DNA of 25,689 nt, from assembly GCF_000485595.1 (NCBI RefSeq), contig NW_014577548.1, forward strand, positions 55,321 through 81,009, written 5' to 3'. The translations under genes and the position numbers were made by a program. A model generated the notes under the pieces. The model saw only the letters and a program-made list of their open reading frames with translations, ran no database searches and was not told the origin of the DNA. Source of the DNA: Priapulus caudatus (Eukaryota; Priapulida; Priapulimorpha; Priapulimorphida; Priapulidae). The number at the start of each line of letters is the position of its first letter. Position 1 is the first letter of the stretch. Positions 17,247 through 25,689 of the stretch are shown here, piece after piece.

Positions 17247-18905
17247 GTAATGGGCATGAGAAGTCTTCAGGTACAGTATGAGAATGCCACAGGTACGCGG
17301 CTCACCCTTGATAAAGTTCAGTAGTACGAGATGAGAATGGCCTCAGGTAAACGGATGATGAGAAAAAGCCGTTCAGAGGATAGCGGAGCTATGGAAAGAA
17401 ACTTCAGGAGTAAAGACAAAAAGGGTATGAAAAAGTAATGAGGGCACTAATCATTTACAGAAAGTAGGGTAATGGAGAAAGCTTCAGATGATATGGAGCA
17501 AGACATCTCAGGTATGGGTATGAGAAGGCGCTTCAGGTATGGGTATGACGAAAGGGCCTTCAAGGTATAAGACCTGAAAGCATGCGAGAGCTAACCGAGT
17601 CATGAGAAAGAACTTACAGGTATCGAGTATGGTAAAGGGCCGCGGTTCCAGGATACGAGTATAAGAGAAAGCCCTTCAGGGGTATAAAGTATGCCCAAGC
17701 ACGCACTCAAGCGCATCATGGTTGAGAATAGCCTTCAGCGTCGGAGATATGAACCCGGACAAAGCCTTCAGGACTAGAAGCCGAGAATATAAGAGAAAGA
17801 CCTTCAGCGCTATCGAGTATGAGAAATAGACTTCAGGTCCGCCGCGTTATAGAGAATAGCCTTCAGGTACAAGTATGAGAAAGGCCTTCAGGGTATAGAG
17901 ATGATCGAGAAAGGAGCTCCTAGGTGTAGAGTAAGCATCCTGTAGTTAGGATTCACAATTTACTTCTTCGCACACCAACCTATGGCTCAGCGTAAAGTCC
18001 ACGAGGCTATTTACTAACTGTGGCGGTAAGAGATGTTTCGATGTAGAGGCCTGCCATGTATACTACTATATCGATCCACACCACACAACACACCTCCGCA
18101 TCCCCACCCCCGCATCAAGCGCACACCCCGATATATTCAACGACTAAACCGCCACACCTATACCCCTGAGATCCCATCGCAACCCCCTCAGCCCTAACCA
18201 CCAAAACACACCACTCCTGCCTATAACGCATGTGTCTGGAAAAAAAACTATCTACACCATATACTGTGCATAAGCACAAAACACTAACTATACGCTATGC
18301 TATACCTAATCTAAGCCTACTTAATAATTGCTACTTCAAGCCATAAGCACATAATTTTCCTACGTCACGTCATTATTCATTTTGTGTTTTCATCTTGTTA
18401 TTTAAAATCCTTAAATAATTATATTATTTTGTTATGCCAGTAGCCGCGAACAAAGTTCGTGGGTGATATCTATGGTTTGCTATCGGTCGCTAGCCGCTAG
18501 GGCCCAAGGCGCAAGATGCAGGCCGCGGCCGATGGGACAAGGCGAATGAGCGCCGCCCGCTTGGCTGGCCTCCGCGGCCAGCGAAGAAGATTTCATTGTC
18601 GAACGCTCTTACGCTACAGTTCTCTCCAGATCATCTTCAAATTTCGCATGAAGGTGCGTTATCGTAAAGCGAAGACCTGCTAATCGTTTTTTGGTGAATG
18701 GGCAGAGTCCATCCGTTGCCAATGGTAACAAACATTTTGTTCGAAATATGTCTAGAACGCATGTAAGGCTTCTTGGCAGCAATTCTAAACACTGCTAACT
18801 GTTCTAAGACATTTAACCTCGATTGTCATGAAATTCTTATTCTGGTATTAAAATCTTAATAATTAAAATTTATATTAAAATTAAATTAAAAATTATATTA
18901 AATTT
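17247..18905 (+). repeat. Error-rich second copy of 16048-17236
   Basis: It repeats the 24-bp array, its 3' flank, the dispersed element and the TTAAAATT tail of the first copy in the same order. Variant units also keep their order (GGGCATGAG first, GAATGCC next, GAGCAAG then GAAGG later, TACAAG near the end). Differences are mainly single-base insertions, so the 781-base flank grows to about 990. This pattern looks like uncorrected long-read sequence rather than an aged duplication. Confidence 0.85.
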
Positions 18906-19038
18906 ATGATTGTCATCAAATATATTATATCTACCATATAATATATAGGACATGTTATATCGCCTGTGTGCCAAATTCCATGACAATGCGCGTAAAAACA
19001 GCCCATCAAGTTACAGTTCTACATATTTCCATCAAACT

Positions 19039-19165
19039 GTTGGGTTACCATGGCAACGAATGACTATGCCACACCAAAAACGATTAAGGCGTCTCGCCTT
19101 TACCCATAAAGCACGCTTCATGCAAATTTGAAGAATCATCCGAGATCCGGGTAAAAACTGCCACC
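19039..19165 (-). repeat. Inverted partial copy of the element at 16870-17103
   Basis: Reverse-complement similarity to about 16985-17103: TTACCATGGCAACG, then CCACACCAAAAACGATT, then GCAAATTTGAAG. By eye the match is roughly 80-85% with small indels. Confidence 0.7.
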
Positions 19166-19639
19166 AGGTCATGCGACCACTTTATTTCGACCTTTACCTT
19201 GAACCTTGATCATAATTTCCCTTCCGCTCTCTAACTCAGCCCCTAAATTCACGCTAGAAGTGAGCCGAACTTGGTACTGAACTTACACATTTGGGAGAAA
19301 GTCTGTCGGCATACGCAAACCGATACGCACTGCCTTGACTCTTAGTCTTGACACTTTCCAGTCGACTCTACATTTCGCTCTTCGGCCAACCTCTAGGAAG
19401 TAACCAGATTCCATAAATAATTGCAACATCCTGAGGCACACCAGTTGTCTCAACAACGCTTGCTCTTTGTGAACTTATGTTAAACTTACCTGCCTTCTAC
19501 GTCCTTACATGCAGATATTCATTCATACTAAGATCCACCGATCAGGATACATGTAGTCTGGCGGACAAACTGCTCGTTTCTATTTTATTATAACATAAAT
19601 AGTACATCTATATTTGTATTATTTATTTCGCCTATTATA
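19166..19639. other. Gene-free stretch
   Basis: No exon, repeat or structured RNA recognised. Confidence 0.5.
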
Positions 19640-20530
19640 ACACTTTGATTATCAATTATTTATGTTCCGTGCTATATAAGCGTAATAATGCTGGCCTCCG
19701 CCGTCAGGGAAATCACGGGGCGCGACCTTCGGCCGCGACCCATGCATCCGTGATCGTCCCTCGGCTTGGCCGACAATGCACATTGCCAGCGGTAACGCGC
19801 GACGTAACACGGCGGCTTCGCCCGCATGCGACGCCGCCGCCACCCGTGCGTGACTCGCACCGGACAACCACCACCGCCTGCAAGACACCACTGCGAGTCC
19901 GCCCAAGCGCGCGCCCCCCCCCGCCCACCCCCACCCCCCCCCCCCCCCCGCCCCCCCCCCACGCACATCCCCCGCTAGGCTACCGCGCGTTCACCTCGAA
20001 CGCCCGCTCTCGACGCTGCCACATGCGTGACGCCGCCTCCGGGCGCCGCCGAGCCCACCACCGCCAGTCCCACCCACACCCACGCCCCAGCCACCCCGAA
20101 CGTCGAGCCAACCCACCAGGCACACAAGCCCAAACAAGGAACAGAACAAGAAACACACACAACAGACAAGATCAGTAAGACAAGGAAAACACAAACACAC
20201 AGATACAACAAGCGAGAGAGAAAGGCAGAGGAAGAAGCATTACGTGAGGAGAGTAACAAGATAATGAAGCAATAAGAACAAGACACAAAAGAATAACGGA
20301 GACACGCCAAAACACAGGCAAACCACCGCACACACACAACCACTCCTCCCCTGCCAGAACGACATCCCCCATCCAGCCCCGCCGAACCACGCACCCCTCG
20401 CCACGAGCCGCTCGCCAGCATATCACACACCCCCCGCGGCACCACAGAGGCCCGCGCAGCGCCGCGCCCGACCAACGCGGCGCACTCACAAACAGAGACA
20501 CGGTATGCGAGCCGGAGGCGGGCCACGCCC
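19640..20530. repeat. C-rich and CA/GA-rich low-complexity DNA
   Basis: Rises abruptly to very high GC, with near-pure C tracts at 19912-19972, then C/A-rich and A/G-rich stretches. The long ORFs on both strands are composition artefacts without domains. It probably leads into the 41-bp array. Confidence 0.6.
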
Positions 20531-23500
20531 TCAGCGGGGCCCCGCCCCTCCGCAACACACCGGGGACGCCAGCAGCAGCCGGAGCGGGCCGCAGTCACCC
20601 CGGCGGCGAGACCACCGGAGAGGAGCCGAGAGCCGAGGGGAGTCAACGCAGTGAGACACCCTCCGCGGCCGCACCACACAGACCCCCGCCCCACCACCCG
20701 GCCAGCGGCGAGTCAAGCCGGAGGGCCGTCGTCGCACACCGAGGGAGCAGTGACGAGCCGGAGGCGGACGTCAGCGGGGGGAGTGAGACACCACCGGAGG
20801 CAACGCGCCACAAGACCGCGCCAGGCGCGGAGTCACCACGCCGCGGAACTGAGCCACAGACCCCCGCAGGGGACCCCGACGCGCAGCCCCCGGAGCGGCG
20901 GCCAGTCCACACGCACCTCGACGACACACCCGGGCCGAGGAGCGGAGCGCGGGAGGGGGAGTCCCAGGGGGTGGAGCATGACGCGGACAGGAGCGAGCCC
21001 GGAGGGGAGTCATGAGCGAGGGAAGACACCGGGAGGCTCAGCGAAGCAGAACGCCCGGAGGGAGCTACTCTGCGGAGGGTGAGACATGGGAGGAAACAAG
21101 AGCTGGGAGGAGCGGAGTAACACGCCGGTGCAAGACATGGGCAGAGAGCACAGCAGCGCCGGACAAGAGGCGGGAGTCCAGGGGCGGCGTCGCACGCACA
21201 CCCCCGGCCACCCAGGAGCCGAAAAAACGCCGGAGCGGCAGGAGCCATCACGGGAGGGTGCAGAGACACGGGAGAGGAGACGAGTAGCCGGAGGAGAGCG
21301 GAGCTCCACTCGCAGTGAGACAACACCCACCCCCACAACCCCGACGGACGCGACAGCACCGCCCGGAACCGCCGACGCGCACGCTCCCAGCGGAGTGACA
21401 CGGAGCACCGACGTGCCACCGCCACCACGGCCACACGCACGCGCCACATATCCACCCCCACACAACCACACACACACAGCCGCTATACAGACACACACAC
21501 GCGACGCACGCCCCCACGAAGCACGAGCACACGACCCACACAAACACCGCGCGGGACGCGAGAGGCACACACCACAACACACCCCCACCCCACGCGCTGA
21601 CCGCACACCGCGCACGCCACAACACCACTCGCACACCAACACGCACAAGACACGTCCACCCCCCCACCCACCCCACCCCCCACCCCACCCACCCCCCCAC
21701 CACAGGACCGTGGAGACAGATGGGAGGAGCGAGCCGGCAGAGAGGTACCGCACAGCGCTGAGACACGGGGAGAACGTCGCACGCCGGAGGACAGGGGAGT
21801 CACAGGAGCGGGTGTGAGGACAGACCCCGGGGAAGGAGCGACGCCAGGCCCCGCCGGCGGGAAAATACAAAGAAAAAATGAGCAACAGAGAGGGAGCAGC
21901 ATAGGAACCACAAAACCAACCGAGAGACGGGCGTCACACGAAGCTGAGCACACAGAGGAGCGAGGAGAGCAGCGAGACAAAGAGACTCAGAAACGGGATG
22001 ATAAATGACAAATATACGAGAACAAAGACGCGGAGAAGAGAATACCGAAAAAAAACCAAAAGTAGATAGAAAAAATGAACAGAAACACACAAAAACAAAA
22101 CCCAACAAAAAACAGACGTGAAGAACAACCGGGAGAAACGTGAGACGCGAGGGGGGAGTCAGCGCAGTGGAAACATCGAGGGGAGAGAGCGGAGACCGGA
22201 GGGGGAGTCAGAGGGGTGATGACAATGGGAAGGAACGAGCCGGAGGAGGGAGTCAGGGTGAGACACGGGGAGGAGCGAGCCGGAGGGGGAGTCACGCGGT
22301 GAGACACGGGGAGGAGCGAGCCGGAGGGGGAGTCAGGGGGTGAGACACGGGGAGGAGCGAGCCGGAGGGGAGTCAGGGGTGAGACACGGGGAGAACGAGC
22401 CGAGGGGAGTCAGGGAGTGGACACGGAGGAGCCGGCGAGCCAGGAGGGGGAGTCAGGGGGTGTGACATGGAGAACGAGCACGGAGGGGGAGTCCAGGCGA
22501 GTGAGACACGGGGAAGGAGCGAGCCCCGGGGGAGAGTCCAGCGGGTGATGAACATGGGGAAGGAACGAGCGGAGGGGACGAGTCAGGGAGTGAGACACAC
22601 CAACACCACACGGGAGGAGCGCCCGGAGGGGGAGTCCAGACCGGAGTGAGACACAGGGGAGGGAGCGAGCGCGGAGGGGGAGTACCAAACGGAGGAGAAT
22701 GTGACATGGGGAGGAGTGAGCCGAGAGGGGGAGTCAGCAGTGTGAGCAACACGGGAGGGACGAAGCCGGACGAGGAGTCACGCCGCGAGACACCGGGAGG
22801 AGCGAGAGACCGGAGGGGGATCACGCGTGAGAGCACGGGAGGAGCGAGCACGGAGGGGGAGTCAGGGGGGTGTTGACATTGGGAAGAGAAAGGGGGGGAG
22901 GGGCGAGCCGGAAGGGGGAGTCACGCGGTGAGCACCAACAAACGGGGGAGGAGTGAGGCGCGAGAGGGGGAGTGCAGAGGATGAGACACGGAGGAGGAAC
23001 GAGAACGACAGAGGGGGACGTCACAAGCAGGTGAGAACACGAGGGACAGAGTGACGCCCGGAAGGAGAGATCACGCGGTGAGACACAAATGGGAGAAAGA
23101 ACACGAACGAGCCGGCAGGGGGAGTACCAGGGGGCCTGAGACACAGGGAGGAGCGAGCCGGAGGGGAAGAAGTCACAGCGGTGAGAACACGGAGGAGGAG
23201 CGAGCCGGAAAAGGGGAAGTCTCAGGGTGCGGTGAGGCACAACGGGAGGAGGCGGAGCACAGGAAGGGGGAGTCAGGGGTGAGACAACGGGGAGGAGGCG
23301 CAGCCGGAGGGGGAGTCAGAAAGGTAAAGAACGGGGAGATTGAGCCAGAAGGGGATTCACGTGGTGAGACACGGGGAGGACACACACACACAAACGAGCA
23401 CGGAGGGGGAGTCACATGTGAGACAACGGGGATGCGGAGCGAAGCCAGGAGGGGGGAGTACGAGCGTGAGACACTGGGAAAGCAAGAGAAAGCGAGGACA

Positions 23501-24030
23501 GCCCGAGGGAAAAGTCAAATTGCACCACAGAGACAACGGGGAGCGAGCACGACGGAGGGGAGTACAGGGGGAGTGAAGCAGCCGAAAAAAGAGAAAGAGG
23601 AGGAGCGAGCCGGAGGGGGAGTCAGGGGGTGAGACACGGGGAGGAGCGAGCCGGAGGGGGAGAAGGTAACAGGAGGGTGAAAGACACAGAGGGGGAGCCG
23701 GCACGAGGGGAGTCTACGCGGTGAGACACGGGGGGAGACGGAGCGCGCCGGCAAGGGGAGTACGGGGGGTGAGAAACGGGAGAGGCGAGCACACGGAGGG
23801 GGGTACAGGGTGAGACCAAACGGGGAGGAGATGAGCCAGAGGGGGAATCAGAAGGGTGAGACACAACAAACGGGAGGAGATGAGCGCGGAGGAGGAGTCA
23901 CGCAGGCGAGACAAATGGGGAGAGAGCGAGCCGTAGAGGGGGAAGATCAAGAGAGGGTTCGGGCGAAAGAGAAGAAAAAAAAAGAAGCGGCACAGGGAGG
24001 GGGAGTCACAGGGAGGAAGGGAGAGGAGCC
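20531..24030 (+). repeat. G-rich minisatellite, 41-bp unit, noisy and interrupted
   Basis: Clean units start at 22258, 22299, 22340 and 22379 (spacing 41, 41, 39). Each contains GTGAGACACGGGGAGG and then GCCGGAGGGGGAGTCA. Similar but indel-rich units extend upstream to about 20,530 and downstream to about 24,030. The unit length is not a multiple of three and the many ORFs are not genes. The strand bias is strong (purine-rich plus strand in 22140-24030). Copies differ mostly by single-base indels. Confidence 0.85.
21310..21720 (+). repeat. CA/CCA-rich simple sequence within the minisatellite region
   Basis: Mainly CACAC and CCACCC motifs (for example 21650-21705), interrupting the G-rich 41-bp units. 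No gene content. Confidence 0.75.
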
Positions 24031-25275
24031 GGACATTTGAAGCACTATGACATAGCTGACATACATGAGACCAGAGAGAGGAATACAACAAGGGAGGGGG
24101 GGAGCTACCACGAGAAGAAGAATCTGAGAGAGGGCAGAGAGAAGGCACGGGTAAGACTGAGCGGGAAGAGCGAGCTGGAGAGGGGAATCAAGGTGGGGCG
24201 GGGAGGAAGCACATTGAAAGAGAAATTTGCTTGAGAGAAGAAGCCTTGATTCAAGAGAGAATAATAAGCTGCTAGTTGTAATAATGATAAACGCAGCAAG
24301 TTGGCACAAGATGTAAGCGCTGTTTAATTGCACGAGGAACCAGGATTGTGGAATATGACAACAAAATATGGCCTGTTAGACAAAACCCAAGTAAGGTCCA
24401 TAGTACAGGAACGCTGACCGTTTTCTACACTTACACGCACAGACAATCATGACGATATTATCATCCACCAAAGATTCTCAGCCAGAAGCTAACACGCCAC
24501 AAGGTAGACAAGTATAGTTAACAAGAAAGCATAGGGAGATAAGAATAGCACCTTCTTGCCTAAATGGCTTACCAAGATTTTCATATGCATAAGAGCATTA
24601 ATCGGCATTAGTCCTAAGGTATATTTATAGTTATTAATACGTCACAATGAAAAGCCAACAAACCCCCTCTAGCCCACCCTGCAATTTGTATGACAGTTTA
24701 TCATATGTTAAGAATTAGTAACTTGCTCACTTATGATAATTGTGGTATTGATGTTCTTCAAGAGAAGCCGCAGGAACTACAGGACGAAAATCTGCACGCA
24801 ATCAACCGAGAGACGAGTTATGCATAACCAACCGACGTCGGCACGGGCACAGCACACACCTGCAAGGCATTCTAAACTAAGTTGGTCGGCTGGTAACGTT
24901 GAGATAGTAACTCGACCATTGCATAAGGACGATAGTGGCTTGCGCGATGGGACACAATTAAACGTATGAGCAACGTAGCGCGTGTTCTCTCTATATTGTA
25001 ACACGGTGCTTTGAAGATAAAATGACTCACTCCCTTAACCACACACAGAAGGACACGACACACAGCACACGCGCACCCACCGCACGCACGAACGCAAAGG
25101 GATATGAGCGACACTGCTGACAGCCATGCGCAACAGCACGCAACATACTACGCCCGCTGTTTTTATATGATGTTACAGTATCTCTATCTCGACGACAAAC
25201 TGGATCACTGCAGGCTCGAGACGTAACAAAGCGGCAGCTTCCTACGGTCCCGTCCATACCTCCACTGACGCTCAG
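24031..25275. other. Gene-free stretch, probably LRR intron
   Basis: Unique-looking sequence after the minisatellite. No exon or RNA recognised until the LRR-like segment at 25276. Confidence 0.5.
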
Positions 25276-25689
25276 CCTCAGCCGCAACAACATCCACGCG
25301 CTGCCCGCGAAGCAATATGCCTTCGCCGCACTTCTGCCAACCTGCGAGCGCAGCGTCGACCTCTCGCCCCGCGCCCAGCTCGCGCGTCCTAGGAGGGCGC
25401 CAAGGCGCTCAGCGCGTCGCGCACATGATCGAGCGCTCGCGATCTGCAAACGACGGTAGTGAAACGCGGGATCGAGGTCGCCGTCGGAAACCAAACAGGG
25501 AATGCTTACGGCAGACCGCTGCGCGGGCTGCAGCGGCTCACGAGCTTCGCGCAGCACCGCGCTCACCGCGCGCGCAGTACCTCACCGACAGCCAACGCGT
25601 CGCATCAACGACCAGTGCAAGCGAGCTCGCGCGCTCAAAGACCTTTCGCCGACACCGCTGCGCGATATATTGACTTGCCGCGCGACCCC
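25276..25689 (+). pseudogene. Frame-disrupted LRR-like exon, cut by the window end
   Basis: After GCTCAG at 25270-25275 the reading LSRNNIHALPAK is a canonical LRR core. The frame then appears to break: VDLS follows a few codons later only with intervening extra bases, and LRGLQRLTS occurs in a different frame near 25520-25545. Composition is as GC-rich as the LRR exons at 14873-16023. It most likely continues that gene (exon 2 ends LRRLDMSRNRI) with indel errors of the same kind as in 17247-18905. A true pseudogene or unrelated LRR gene is possible. Confidence 0.4.

Noticed and set aside
19645-24333. Many long ORFs on both strands (up to 291 codons)
   Set aside because: They consist of low-complexity Arg/Gly/Pro or Ser/Leu/Pro sequence from GC-rich repeats with indel noise. 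No domain or splice structure supports any of them.

Overview
This is an animal (metazoan) nuclear genome window. Genes are split by GT-AG introns, bodies are AT-rich with GC-richer exons, and introns are full of mini- and microsatellites and dispersed repeats. The proteins (a TIMELESS-type replication-fork protein and a secreted leucine-rich-repeat protein) and the style of repeats suggest a non-vertebrate, possibly marine, animal. The species cannot be named from the sequence.

Layout. (1) 1-1716: a dispersed repeat copy, then the 3' flank of the first gene. (2) 1717-10876, minus strand: fifteen phase-compatible exons encode the C-terminal ~880 residues of a TIMELESS/timeout orthologue. They cover the end of the helical core, two tandem W..E-type helical modules, an acidic linker, the PARP1-binding region and a long charged tail ending in ESDSE-stop. 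Its introns hold a second copy of the dispersed repeat, a 43-bp minisatellite and a foldback element. The N-terminal half of TIMELESS is not recognisable anywhere upstream in the window. (3) 10877-14400: mostly unrecognised AT-rich DNA with a (CAA)n tract and two short plus-strand ORFs (58 and 71 codons), each with one predicted membrane segment. (4) 14873-16023, plus strand: two exons of a secreted or membrane LRR protein (signal peptide, LRRNT cysteines, about five LRRs). Exactly at the second exon's donor begins an 18-unit, 24-bp minisatellite in which every unit rebuilds an AG|GTAYGRG donor in the same codon phase. (5) 17247-18905: an insertion-rich second copy of the array and its flank, with the order of variant units kept. 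This looks like unpolished long-read sequence joined head-to-tail. (6) 19640-24030: C-rich, CA-rich and 41-bp G-rich repeat DNA, also noisy. (7) 24030-25689: unremarkable DNA, then a frame-disrupted LRR-like exon that probably continues the LRR gene.

The two main genes have no evident functional link. TIMELESS acts in the nucleus at replication forks, and the LRR protein is destined for the cell surface or secretion. If the missing TIMELESS N-terminus lies beyond the window, the LRR gene sits inside a very large TIMELESS intron on the opposite strand. If not, the TIMELESS gene or the assembly is broken. No prokaryotic, viral, CRISPR, rRNA or tRNA feature was seen.
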